Shown here piece after piece: positions 30,873-38,481 of a DNA stretch of 40,783 bases. A program made the translations under genes and the position numbers. Positions within the stretch are counted from its first letter, which is position 1, and each line of letters begins with the position of its first letter. Origin of the DNA: a virus; the IMG/VR virus record IMGVR_UViG_3300025298_000093, positions 1-40,783 of that record. The stretch is one strand, 5' to 3'. The notes beneath the pieces are model-generated. The model did no database searches. It was not told the origin of the DNA and saw only the letters and a list, made by a program, of their open reading frames with translations.

Positions 30873-31009
30873 AGAGTGAGCAGTTCAACTCAAGGCGCGA
30901 ACGGATGATCGATGCAGGTCTGATCCTGGTGATCGCATCCTGCCCCTTCGCCTTGGGCGTCATCGCCTGCCTGATCGCGCACGACTTTGCGCCGGCGGTG
31001 CTGGCATGA
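30869..31009 (+). CDS. Small single-pass membrane protein (46 residues)
   Basis: Short frame MKSEQFNSRRERMIDAGLIL followed by VIASCPFALGVIACLIAHDF: a charged N terminus and one membrane segment. ATGA overlaps at both ends (30869-30872 and 31006-31009) place it firmly in the operon. Function unknown; similar small membrane proteins occur in early regions of many phages. Confidence 0.68.
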   Translation: MKSEQFNSRRERMIDAGLILVIASCPFALGVIACLIAHDFAPAVLA

Positions 31010-31224
31010 GCCGTCGTCGCAGCAAACCGCTCCCGCCGGAGCTGATGGAAGAGCTTAACGACGTGCATACGGCAGCGGCGGACAAGCCTGACGGCGCGTG
31101 GTGGGCGATGTTGGAAGACACGGTGACCAACTACAACTACCGCACCGGCCATGGCTACGACCCGAACGACACCGTTCACAAGTGGGTTCGCACGTCGGGG
31201 CATTTCGAAATGGTGCGCGCATGA
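31006..31224 (+). CDS. Hypothetical early protein (72 residues)
   Basis: A small soluble protein starting MSRRRSKPLPPELMEELNDV with aromatic residues in GAWWAMLEDTVTNYNYRTGH. Coupled by four-base overlaps to both neighbours. No family recognised. Confidence 0.65.
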   Translation: MSRRRSKPLPPELMEELNDVHTAAADKPDGAWWAMLEDTVTNYNYRTGHGYDPNDTVHKWVRTSGHFEMVRA

Positions 31225-31493
31225 AGAGCCATCCAGTCGAACTCTTGGCCCCAGCGTTCATTTCCGTGCTGCTGGCCGGCCTTTGCCTTGGCGTCGCCGC
31301 TCACGCGGTCCACCGGAACGCGGCATCAATCGTGCTGGTCGGCGCCATCGGCACCCTCTTCTTCGGCTACCGCGCCCTTGTCGAGGCGTACCAGGCATGG
31401 CGGCCGTTTGTAACCGGCCTGCAGCGTCGCCGGGAGCTTCGCCAAGCGGCTGCCCTGACCCGAATCAACACCCCCAAGGACGACGCACGATGA
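31221..31493 (+). CDS. Small membrane protein, two hydrophobic segments
   Basis: A 90-residue protein from the ATG at 31221. Segments LLAPAFISVLLAGLCLGVAA and ASIVLVGAIGTLFFGYRALV are followed by a basic helical tail (QRRRELRQAAALTRI). Coupled to both neighbours. It could change the host membrane during early infection; this is inference. Confidence 0.68.
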   Translation: MKSHPVELLAPAFISVLLAGLCLGVAAHAVHRNAASIVLVGAIGTLFFGYRALVEAYQAWRPFVTGLQRRRELRQAAALTRINTPKDDAR

Positions 31494-31786
31494 ACACCGC
31501 AGTAGCCACTCAGCAGCAGAGCATTGCCCTGCACCCCGTCGACTCCGCGCAGATTCATAGCATCGGCCACGACCCAGACACCAACACCCTGGTCATCTGC
31601 TTCAAGCGTGGCACTGGCGCTGCCCGTGGCCCGGGAGCGATCTACCACTACGGCAACTTCACTGCCGAGGAATTCCAGGCGTTCAAACAGGCGGAATCAC
31701 TGGGCAAGCACTTCAAGGCCTGGATCAAGCCGTTCGCCGACAAGTACCCGTATCGCAACGTCACCGAGCAGCTGCAGGCGGCGTGA
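31490..31786 (+). CDS. KTSC domain protein
   Basis: A 98-residue protein with VDSAQIHSIGHDPDTNTLVI, CFKRGTGAARGPGAIYHYGN and KHFKAWIKPFADKYPYRNV. This is the KTSC fold, named after the C-terminal end of some lysyl-tRNA synthetases and common as a stand-alone phage protein. The V.S..I..I.YD-like start and the Y.Y..V end are the conserved parts. Role in phages unknown. The next 330 bases hold a tRNA-like RNA element. Confidence 0.82.
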   Translation: MNTAVATQQQSIALHPVDSAQIHSIGHDPDTNTLVICFKRGTGAARGPGAIYHYGNFTAEEFQAFKQAESLGKHFKAWIKPFADKYPYRNVTEQLQAA

Positions 31787-32116
31787 CCGACCACGGAGAG
31801 GAATGCGCAGGCTGATGCGCAGCGAGATGGAATGCCGCAGTTCAAGGGCGCGGCTGCCATAGGTGGTAATGACGGGGCGCTTCGGCATAACCGTCTAGGC
31901 GCTGGATCAGTGCCACCCAGCAAGCCGGAGATCAGCACCGGCCCTCTCCACCAGTAAATCGCGGGTTCGATTCCCGCTAGGTGGCGACGTTGTGGTCAAG
32001 ACGAGATGCGGTTCGATTCCGTGATTGGGCCTTGGAAGCCAAAGCCCGCGTGGTCCCGGCGATACGGGACACCCCATTCCTTCAACGCCGGCCGTGCCGG
32101 CCGGAGATCCATCGAC
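31787..32116 (+). other. Structured leader upstream of recT, no gene
   Basis: 330 bases with no credible coding frame. Contents: a tRNA-like fold at 31911-31986, a second T-arm mimic at 32007-32023, a hairpin GTCCCG-GCGATA-CGGGAC at 32053-32070, and GC-rich repeats CCGGC/GCCGG before the recT binding site (GGAGAT, 32103-32108). A 19-codon frame at 31803-31862 is too short to support. Confidence 0.6.
31911..31986 (+). ncRNA. tRNA-like element without D arm
   Basis: A 76-base unit. TGCCACC at 31911-31917 pairs with GGTGGCG at 31980-31986 as an acceptor-like stem of seven pairs. GCCGG/CCGGC at 31924-31942 makes a hairpin with a nine-base loop. GCGGG-TTCGATT-CCCGC at 31961-31977 is a canonical T arm with the invariant T, T, C, G and A. 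A D arm and a normal anticodon loop are absent and there is no CCA. It may be a decayed tRNA or a functional tRNA mimic in the recT leader. Confidence 0.4.
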
Positions 32117-32938
32117 ATGAACGTTCCAGCCGTCCAGCAGCCGCAGCAGAACGCGCTTGCCACGCAGCCGCGCCAGCAGTTCGACCTCAGCCCACAGACC
32201 TTCGAGCAGGCCCTGACCTTCTGCGACTACCTCGCCGACAGCGACCTGGTGCCCAAGGACTTCAAGGGAAAGCCGGCAAACTGCCTGATTGCCATGCAGT
32301 GGGGCGCGGAGCTGGGCCTGAAGCCGCTCCAGGCTCTGCTGAACCTCGCGATCATCAACGGTCGCCCCGCGCTGTGGGGTGACGCGGTGATCGCCCTGGT
32401 GCGCAGCTCGCCCCTGTGCGAGTACATCACCGAATCGGACGACGGCGGCACGGCCGTGTGCCGGGTGAAGCGCCGCGGCGAATCCGAAGAGGTCCGCATC
32501 TTCAGCATGGAGGACGCGAAGGCGGCCGGTCTCGCCGGCAAGGCCGGCCCGTGGACCCAGTACCCGAAGCGCATGCGCCAGATGCGCGCCCGAGCCTTTG
32601 CCCTGCGCGACGTATTCCCCGACGTGCTGCGCGGCATGCCGATCGCTGAAGAGGTGATGGATATCCCGGCAGGGTCTGACCAGCCCCGCACGACGACCGT
32701 CGTCACCGCCGACAAGGCGCTGCCGCTCTACTCGGAAGCGGACTTCGCAGAGAACCTTCCGAAGTGGTGGGACATCATCGCCAGCGGCAAGAAGTCCGCC
32801 GAGGACCTGATCGCGACGCTTCAGACCAAGGCCCGCTTCACGGCCGAGCAGCTGAAGAAAATCCGCAACCCGCCGACCGACGTTACCCAGGGTGATGCGG
32901 AGAACGACGACACCACCCAGACCAGCGTGGAGAACTGA
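32117..32938 (+). CDS. recT: RecT-family single-strand annealing protein
   Basis: A 273-residue recombinase. Seen: DLSPQTFEQALTFCDYLADS, MQWGAELGLKPLQALLNLAI, NGRPALWGDAVIALVRSSPL and AGPWTQYPKRMRQMRARAFA then LRDVFPDVLRGM, all RecT core. The C-terminal 90 residues are less conserved and acidic. Start ATG 32117 with GGAGAT upstream. It works with the exonuclease encoded two bases later in annealing-type recombination and replication. Confidence 0.93.
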   Translation: MNVPAVQQPQQNALATQPRQQFDLSPQTFEQALTFCDYLADSDLVPKDFKGKPANCLIAMQWGAELGLKPLQALLNLAIINGRPALWGDAVIALVRSSPLCEYITESDDGGTAVCRVKRRGESEEVRIFSMEDAKAAGLAGKAGPWTQYPKRMRQMRARAFALRDVFPDVLRGMPIAEEVMDIPAGSDQPRTTTVVTADKALPLYSEADFAENLPKWWDIIASGKKSAEDLIATLQTKARFTAEQLKKIRNPPTDVTQGDAENDDTTQTSVEN

Positions 32939-32940
32939 AC

Positions 32941-34632
32941 ATGAAGACCGTGAGCCTGATCCAGGGGACGCCGGAGTGGCATGCCCACCGTGCGCAGCAC
33001 TTCAATGCCAGCGATGCGCCGGCTATGCTCGGCGTGTCCACCAACCACAGCCGTAGCGATCTGATCCGTGAGCTGGCGGCGGGCGTGCCGCGCGAGTTCA
33101 GCGACTTTGTGCAGGATCGGGTGATCGCTCCCGGCCACGAATACGAGGCCCTGGCCCGCACCGTCGCCGAGCGCATCGTCGGCGAGGACCTTTACCCGGT
33201 CACGGGCGTTACCGACAGATATTCGGCAAGTTTCGACGGCCTGACCTTGCTGGAAGACATCGCGTGGGAGCACAAGCGCCTCAATGAGACGTTGCGCGAG
33301 GCCATGTTCGACGGCTGCACCGGCAGCGATCTGCCGCTCATGTACCAGGTGCAGATGGAGCATCAGGCCATGGTGTCGAGCTGCGAGCGCGTGTTCTTCA
33401 TGGCTTCCGAATGGGAACGCGTGGGCGACGAGTGGCGGATGGTCGAGGAGCGGCACTGCTGGTACACGCCAAACCCGGAGCTGCGCGCACGCATCATCGC
33501 CGGCTGGGCCCAACTGGAGGCGGACGTGTCTGCCTTCGAACCGGCTGCGCCTGCCGAACCTGCGGCGGCCGGCCGCGCCCCGGAGCAGCTGCCGGCCCTC
33601 CGCATCGAGGTGACCGGCATGGTCACGGCCTCGAACCTTGCCGAGTGGAAGGAGCGCGCGATTGCGGTGTTCCAGGGCATCAGCCAGGACCTGGTCACCG
33701 ATCAGGACTTTGCCGACGCCGAGAAGACCGTGAAGTGGTGCAGCGATATCGAAAGCCAGCTGGCCGGCGCCAAGCAGCATGCCCTGAGCCAGACCGAAAG
33801 CATCGACCTGCTGTTCCGCACCATCGATGACATCAGCGAGCAGGCCCGAGCAACCCGCCTGGCGCTGGACAAGCTGGTCACGAAGCGGAAGGAGGAGCGC
33901 CGCACCGAGATTGGCAACAACGCCCGCCGCGCGGTGCAGGACCACGTCCGGGCCATCAATGAAACGCTGGGCGAGCACGCACTGCCGATGCCGGCGACGC
34001 TGATTCCGGACCTGCAGGCGGCCATGAAGGGGAAGCGGTCCCTCACCAGCATGCAGGACGCGGTCGACACGGTGGCCACGAACGCCAAGATCAGCGCCAG
34101 CCAGACCGCAGAGCGAGTGCGGGCCAACATCGCGATTCTGGCCGAACACGCCGAGAATGCTGCCCTGTTCGCCGACCGCGTGCAGCTGTGTGCCGAGAAA
34201 GCGCCGGACGATCTGCGGAACCTGGTCGCGGCGCGCATCGGGGCACATCAGCAGGCCGAGGATGCAAAGCAGGCCGCCGCGCTGGCCGCAGAGGCCGCGC
34301 AGGCAGGGCAACACACCGCAGCCGCGGCACCGGCTCAGGCACCTGCAGTAGCCCTGTCCGCGTCCCCTGCCCGTGTCTCGGCAGCCGCTCCGGAGCAAGT
34401 GGCGGCGCCCACACCGAGCAGCGGCCAAGTGCTGAAGCTGGGCGACATCAACGCCCGCATCAGCCCGCTGACCATTTCGGCCGACGGCCTGCGTCAACTC
34501 GGCTTCGAGCCGGTCAGCACCGAGCGCGGCGCCAAGCTCTTCGCCGCCGACGATCTGCCGGCCATATGCGCGCGCCTGGTGAACGTCCTGCAGGCCGCAG
34601 CTGCCGGCGGCAGCTATCCCCTCGCCGCCTGA
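32941..34632 (+). CDS. YqaJ-type exonuclease with long C-terminal extension
   Basis: A 563-residue protein. Residues 1-190 are a YqaJ/lambda-Exo nuclease: LIQGTPEWHAHRAQHFNASD, GHEYEALARTVAERI, ASFDGLTLLEDIAWEHKRLN with the metal-binding Asp and the E-x-K, then YQVQMEHQAM. Residues 220-440 are coiled and helical (AKQHALSQTESIDLLFRTID). The end (VLKLGDINARISPLTISADG) is a separate small domain that occurs in other phage proteins, preceded by a Pro/Ala linker. The family is usually about 200-320 residues, so this is a fusion. It should resect double-strand ends for RecT. Confidence 0.88.
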   Translation: MKTVSLIQGTPEWHAHRAQHFNASDAPAMLGVSTNHSRSDLIRELAAGVPREFSDFVQDRVIAPGHEYEALARTVAERIVGEDLYPVTGVTDRYSASFDGLTLLEDIAWEHKRLNETLREAMFDGCTGSDLPLMYQVQMEHQAMVSSCERVFFMASEWERVGDEWRMVEERHCWYTPNPELRARIIAGWAQLEADVSAFEPAAPAEPAAAGRAPEQLPALRIEVTGMVTASNLAEWKERAIAVFQGISQDLVTDQDFADAEKTVKWCSDIESQLAGAKQHALSQTESIDLLFRTIDDISEQARATRLALDKLVTKRKEERRTEIGNNARRAVQDHVRAINETLGEHALPMPATLIPDLQAAMKGKRSLTSMQDAVDTVATNAKISASQTAERVRANIAILAEHAENAALFADRVQLCAEKAPDDLRNLVAARIGAHQQAEDAKQAAALAAEAAQAGQHTAAAAPAQAPAVALSASPARVSAAAPEQVAAPTPSSGQVLKLGDINARISPLTISADGLRQLGFEPVSTERGAKLFAADDLPAICARLVNVLQAAAAGGSYPLAA

Positions 34633-34730
34633 ACCATCCATCCCCTGCCCTGCGTGCGCGTCCTCTCCTAGAACGCAGGGAACCCGCGCCGGCCGGGCTC
34701 AACGCCGGCATCCATCCCACGGAGTCCAGC

Positions 34731-34916
34731 ATGCACAACCAGCTCGACATCTTCGACCACGACCCCGCGCTGCTGGCAGCCAAGCACCGCGAGGCCGCGC
34801 AGTTCGCGCTCACCGCTGGCGATCAGGCCTTCTTCACCGCCCAGGAGCGCTACGACCACCTCACCGCCGAGGCCGAGCGCCTGGAGCGGCTGGCAGCGAT
34901 GCAGGTGGCCGCATGA
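34731..34916 (+). CDS. Hypothetical small helical protein (61 residues)
   Basis: Starts MHNQLDIFDHDPALLAAKHR and consists of helices rich in Ala, Glu and Arg (YDHLTAEAERLERLAAMQ). GGAG lies before the ATG. Coupled by overlap to the next gene. The 98 bases before it (34633-34730) show no feature. Confidence 0.65.
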   Translation: MHNQLDIFDHDPALLAAKHREAAQFALTAGDQAFFTAQERYDHLTAEAERLERLAAMQVAA

Positions 34917-35158
34917 GCAGGAACGTCAAGGTCGGCCCCTACCGGTTCGTGGCCGCTTCGAACCTGCGCTCCGGCCATGCCCGCGCCGCCCAGTACGCCC
35001 ACGTCATCGAGGGAAAGCTGGTCAGCACCGCGCAGATCGCCCAGCGCATCGGAATCTCGCACGGCGCCGCCTATGAGCGCGCCAGGCGCGGCCCCTTCCC
35101 TCTCACCTGGTCGAGCCTGAAGCAGGCGCAGCTCAGCACCATCACGGAGCAGGCATGA
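34913..35158 (+). CDS. Hypothetical HTH-like protein (81 residues)
   Basis: Starts MSRNVKVGPYRFVAASNLRS. VSTAQIAQRIGISHGAAYER, then ARRGPFPLTWSSL, has the spacing of a helix-turn-helix. ATGA overlaps at both ends. It may be a small DNA-binding regulator; no family assigned. Confidence 0.65.
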   Translation: MSRNVKVGPYRFVAASNLRSGHARAAQYAHVIEGKLVSTAQIAQRIGISHGAAYERARRGPFPLTWSSLKQAQLSTITEQA

Positions 35159-36234
35159 ACACCAAGATCAGTGATGCGGTTGAGGCCGCGATGTCCGCCT
35201 TCAACGGATATGAAGGCATGCTGTCAGTGCGGATGCGCGCGGCCCTCGAAGCCGCCTTGCCCCACCTCGCCGCCGATGCGGTGCCGGTGGCGTTCTGCAG
35301 GGACGGTGTGCTCTTCTGGCACGGCGACCATGCGGCACATTGCGGCGAGAACTATGACCTGTTCGCCCACCCCCAGCCCGCAGACCTGAACGACGGGGGC
35401 GGAGACGAGCGGCCGCGGTTTGAGGCCTATCGCGGAGGTGACCTCGAACGTGATGCGCAGGGTTACTACATGAGCGCCCGCACCGCTCGGGACTGGGCTA
35501 TGTGGCAAGCCGCACTCTCCGTCCGCCCGCCGGTGGGTGTAGACCTGCGCGGACAGGTCCGCAACTTGATCCAGCATGCAGAAGCTTCCCCTGATTCTCT
35601 GGCGGCGCTGATTGGGCTGGGTGTAATCGCCGACCCTGACGTAACGCGCTTGGCCGCACTGCTGGTCCACCAGCCGGTGGGGCGGGAGCCTGTCGGATAC
35701 ACCCGCGCAGAAGCGTGGTGCGACCCGATGCCGACCATTTCCGTAGAGGAATACCTTGGTCTGCGCAAGCAGGGGATGGGCGACAGCTTCCGCCCCTACT
35801 ACTTCGCCCCGCCCGCACAAGCGGCGGGGGACGAAGAGCGCGCCGAAATGTTCCGAAAGGGATGGGAGGCTGGAAGTACCGCGCAGGGCATCGACCTGGG
35901 GCAGGTTCGCGAGATCCGGATTCCGGCGCGCAACAAGCTCGATCCGATCAGCGTCTTCGTGCAGGACCAGGCGCCGGGCCGTGGCCGCATCGTTGTCACC
36001 TGCTATGGCAACGCGTGGCAGGGCTTCTGGGGCGCGATGGGCGACCGCACAGTGATGGAGTTCGTCGCGCAGTGCGATGCGCAGTACGTCGCCGGCAGTA
36101 TGTTGCAGGGGAGGCAGATGCGGGTCGCGAAGAATGAGCGCGATTACGCCGAGCGCATCGCCGCTGAGGTGATCTCCGAGTTTCGCGCCCTGATGGACAG
36201 CCAGCGCGATGCAGGTGCGGGGGTGGATAAGTGA
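35155..36234 (+). CDS. Hypothetical multi-part phage protein
   Basis: A 359-residue protein made of short modules often shuffled among phages: MLSVRMRAALEAALPHLA, PVAFCRDGVLFWHGDHA, RDAQGYYMSARTARDWAMWQ, PVGYTRAEAWCDPMPTISVE, and a C-terminal RGRIVVTCYGNAWQGFWGAM domain with AQCDAQYVAGSM. The C-terminal part resembles a domain seen at the end of other phage early proteins. Function unknown. Overlaps its neighbours. Confidence 0.7.
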   Translation: MNTKISDAVEAAMSAFNGYEGMLSVRMRAALEAALPHLAADAVPVAFCRDGVLFWHGDHAAHCGENYDLFAHPQPADLNDGGGDERPRFEAYRGGDLERDAQGYYMSARTARDWAMWQAALSVRPPVGVDLRGQVRNLIQHAEASPDSLAALIGLGVIADPDVTRLAALLVHQPVGREPVGYTRAEAWCDPMPTISVEEYLGLRKQGMGDSFRPYYFAPPAQAAGDEERAEMFRKGWEAGSTAQGIDLGQVREIRIPARNKLDPISVFVQDQAPGRGRIVVTCYGNAWQGFWGAMGDRTVMEFVAQCDAQYVAGSMLQGRQMRVAKNERDYAERIAAEVISEFRALMDSQRDAGAGVDK

Positions 36235-36461
36235 TTCGGCGAATCCTGTGTGCACTGGTAGGCCACAAACCACCCGTCTATGCGCCAAAGGGTTGGTATT
36301 CCCCTGGCGAACAGTATGGCGTGGTTACTCGGCGCGAGATGGATGGGATAGGCAGCTTGCATGTGGTCAATGCATCCGAGTGCCCGCGATGCGGTGAGAA
36401 TTTCGTGCTGTGCCGTACACACGTCGATAAGGGTATGTTCAAGGAGCCGACCAATGACTGA
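36231..36461 (+). CDS. DUF1660-like small zinc-ribbon protein
   Basis: A 76-residue protein with a GTG start at 36231, after GGGGGTGG. It begins MIRRILCALVGHKPPVYAPK and has ASECPRCGENFVLCRTHVD. A hydrophobic N terminus followed by a C-x2-C knuckle is the layout of DUF1660-like phage proteins. GTGA overlap with the previous gene. Role unknown. Confidence 0.68.
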   Translation: MIRRILCALVGHKPPVYAPKGWYSPGEQYGVVTRREMDGIGSLHVVNASECPRCGENFVLCRTHVDKGMFKEPTND

Positions 36462-36990
36462 CATCGAACAGGCCCGCGAGCTGCTGGCAGAAGAGTTTGA
36501 CCGGGACGAAGTTACGGCCGCAGCCGCGCGCCGCCTTCGCGCTTACAACGAAACGGCCGTTGAGTCAGCAGCATTGCGGGCCATAGCCGCCGTATTGCGG
36601 TCCGCTCTGGAGGGGTGCGACCCCTTCACCCCGAGTTGGCCCTGCGGCCTGCAGCAGGATCGTGTGTATCAGCTACCCTGCGACGACAAGGGGCGCAGTA
36701 ATGCCAACTGGCTGCAGGTCTACGTTGCCCAGGACAGCGACGTGCACGTGATGATGCAGGACTGGGAAGACATCCTTGAAAAAGGCAGCTCGCCCAACCC
36801 GCTTCCAACGCTCAGGGTTCGCACCTACTTCGGCGGCGGCCGCAACCATCGGACCCATCAGGCCCTGCTGTGGCTTGCGCAGGCAATTCGCCTGGACATG
36901 GAAGAAAGGGCGACCTCCCCCACCCTGGCCAACGTCACCCCGCCGAGCGATCTGCGTACCTGCTTGCCGAAGGATTCGAAACGTGCGTGA
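36454..36990 (+). CDS. Hypothetical early protein (178 residues)
   Basis: From ATG 36454: MTDIEQARELLAEEFDRDEV, helical N terminus, then a beta-rich middle (ANWLQVYVAQDSDVHVMMQD) and THQALLWLAQAIRLDMEERA. The first segment resembles domains shared among phage early proteins. Overlaps the previous gene by eight bases and the next short frame by four. No function assigned. Confidence 0.65.
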   Translation: MTDIEQARELLAEEFDRDEVTAAAARRLRAYNETAVESAALRAIAAVLRSALEGCDPFTPSWPCGLQQDRVYQLPCDDKGRSNANWLQVYVAQDSDVHVMMQDWEDILEKGSSPNPLPTLRVRTYFGGGRNHRTHQALLWLAQAIRLDMEERATSPTLANVTPPSDLRTCLPKDSKRA

Positions 36991-37067
36991 GACCCATCCG
37001 GATCGCCATGGCAATGACTCTTGCGGCTTGCCCCAGTCTTCGAGATCGGGTTGGGGCTGGTGCGTAG
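36987..37067 (+). pseudogene. Truncated lipoprotein remnant (26 codons)
   Basis: GTG at 36987 overlaps the previous stop (GTGA). It encodes MRPIRIAMAMTLAACPSLRD and ends at TAG 37065. The start is a lipoprotein signal with lipobox LAAC, but the mature part is only 12 residues. The antisense gene begins its 3' end three bases later, so this may be the stump of a gene cut by insertion of that moron. Confidence 0.4.
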
Positions 37068-37069
37068 TT

Positions 37070-37873
37070 CTAAATCTGATCCCTCAACGCTTGCAGGGCG
37101 GCGAGAGCTTGCTCGGGCGGATCCTGGGACACGGAACCAGTGATCGCTTCATTCTCCTGGTAGTAGTTAGCGAGAGCGTTGATCGCACGATCCATGACCT
37201 CCATCAGTTCGAATCCAAACGCAAGTCGCCCTTTGGCAATTTGGACTCTCGTTTCAGGTCTCAAAGCGACAAGCACGCCCGCATCTTCCATCGGGGCGCC
37301 GTTAAAGAACTGCCATGTAGTCAATACCGTCAGAAGAAGAAACGCGTCGTCATCCCCGAAGCCATCCAGTCGATCCGCATACGCCTGAATCAGCACCAGC
37401 TCGCCAAGCGGCTTAAAGTCAGAAAAGCGATGTATCGCCGCGCTAGCTCCGACCCCAAATGGCCTGGGATCCCAATCGAGCAGTTTGCTCGCGAGCAGAC
37501 GTCTGGCGTAGGAAAGCTCCCGCGAAAAGGCGAACGCAAGCCGCATTGTGGAAAGCTCTCGGCCACGCGCTGCTATGTCCCACTCGCGCTGCTGTACGAG
37601 CTCAGCTGTCTCACGTTCAGACAGGACAGCGGCCTGAGCGTGGCTGAGCTGCCGATGCGCCGTCACCAAGGCGACGACCACAGCGCCAAACGTGACGATG
37701 GCAGAAGCCCATCCGGCCGCCTCCGCAGTCCACAGGCTCGGCACTCCGTGCACCGCTACGGCGAAGGCCGCGCCGCAACCGAACGAAACAACTGTCAGGC
37801 CAAGGATGCGGCCACGCAGCCAAGTCGATATGTCCATCTCTACCCCCATCCCTCTTGGAGCCGATTCTGCCAT
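37070..37873 (-). CDS. Antisense moron: second two-membrane-segment protein with helical domain
   Basis: A 267-residue protein encoded against the plus-strand operon. Membrane segments at about residues 22-43 (GRILGLTVVSFGCGAAFAVA) and 52-75 (AAGWASAIVTFGAVVVALVT) precede a charged helical cytoplasmic domain with a long coiled start (LSERETAELVQQREWD). The start at 37873 has GAGGGG nine bases upstream; ATG 37837 is a possible alternative. Layout equals that of the antisense gene at 23517. No recognised family. Its orientation suggests independent expression in the lysogen. Confidence 0.8.
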   Translation of the reverse strand: MAESAPRGMGVEMDISTWLRGRILGLTVVSFGCGAAFAVAVHGVPSLWTAEAAGWASAIVTFGAVVVALVTAHRQLSHAQAAVLSERETAELVQQREWDIAARGRELSTMRLAFAFSRELSYARRLLASKLLDWDPRPFGVGASAAIHRFSDFKPLGELVLIQAYADRLDGFGDDDAFLLLTVLTTWQFFNGAPMEDAGVLVALRPETRVQIAKGRLAFGFELMEVMDRAINALANYYQENEAITGSVSQDPPEQALAALQALRDQI

Positions 37874-37917
37874 GAACTGCTGCCCCTCTAACCGCTTCTC
37901 CCAGCCGGAGAACGTCC

Positions 37918-38481
37918 GTGGCTGACGGTTCCCGCTCTTTCAACTTCCCCATGCCCCAGCGTTCCCGCCTGCGGCCTGGCGAGATTGTGGTCGACCTGTT
38001 CGCCGGCGGCGGTGGCGCCAGCCAGGCGATCAAGGATGCCTTGGGCATTGATCCTGCTCTCGCGTACAACCACGACGAGCAGGCCATTGGCATGCACGCC
38101 GCGAATCACCCCTTCACGATCCACCACCGAGAGGACGTGTGGCACGCGGACCCGCGCGTGGACGTCGCCGGGCGGCCGGTGGGCTGGCTCCATTTCAGCT
38201 CAGACTGCACGCACTTCTCGCAAGCTAAGGGCGGTCAACCGCGAAGCCGCAAGATCCGGGCGTTGTCCTGGGTAGGCCTGAAGTGGATAGGCCAGCTCAT
38301 GGCGGGCGACAAGCGGGACGGAACAAATACAGCTCCCCGTATCGTGTCCATGGAAAACGTCTGGCAGATCCTGACCTGGGGACCGCTGGTGGCTAAGCGC
38401 TGCAAGGCGACCGGCCGAGTGGTCAAGATGGACGGAACCGTTGCAGCTCGCGGCGAACGCGTGCCTGTTGAGCACCACTGA
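37918..38481 (+). pseudogene. DNA cytosine methyltransferase, N-terminal half only
   Basis: A 187-residue frame with GTG start (GGAG upstream). It has motif I VVDLFAGGGGASQAI for SAM binding, the motif IV region SSDCTHFSQAKGGQPRSR (DC in place of the usual PC) and the motif VI region PRIVSMENVWQI. It then stops at VPVEHH. Full phage enzymes of this type run to several hundred residues with motif VIII, a target-recognition domain and motifs IX-X, all missing here. Likely a deletion product and not an active enzyme alone. The next gene follows with TGATG overlap. Confidence 0.75.

Noticed and set aside
30869-31009. Toxin of a type I toxin-antitoxin pair (small membrane peptide)
   Set aside because: It is translationally coupled at both ends within an operon, and no antisense RNA promoter is visible.
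32821-34641. A 606-codon open frame on the minus strand
   Set aside because: It lies opposite the clear recT and YqaJ exonuclease genes. Long antisense frames are expected in GC-rich coding DNA, and its protein has no domain pattern or start signal.
35224-36288. A 354-codon minus-strand frame
   Set aside because: Opposite a coupled plus-strand gene with ATGA overlaps at its boundaries; no start signal or domain.
36776-37891. A 371-codon open frame on the plus strand
   Set aside because: It crosses the end of one gene and is opposite the membrane protein at 37070-37873, whose hydrophobic segments and start signal are convincing. The plus-strand product has no coherent features.
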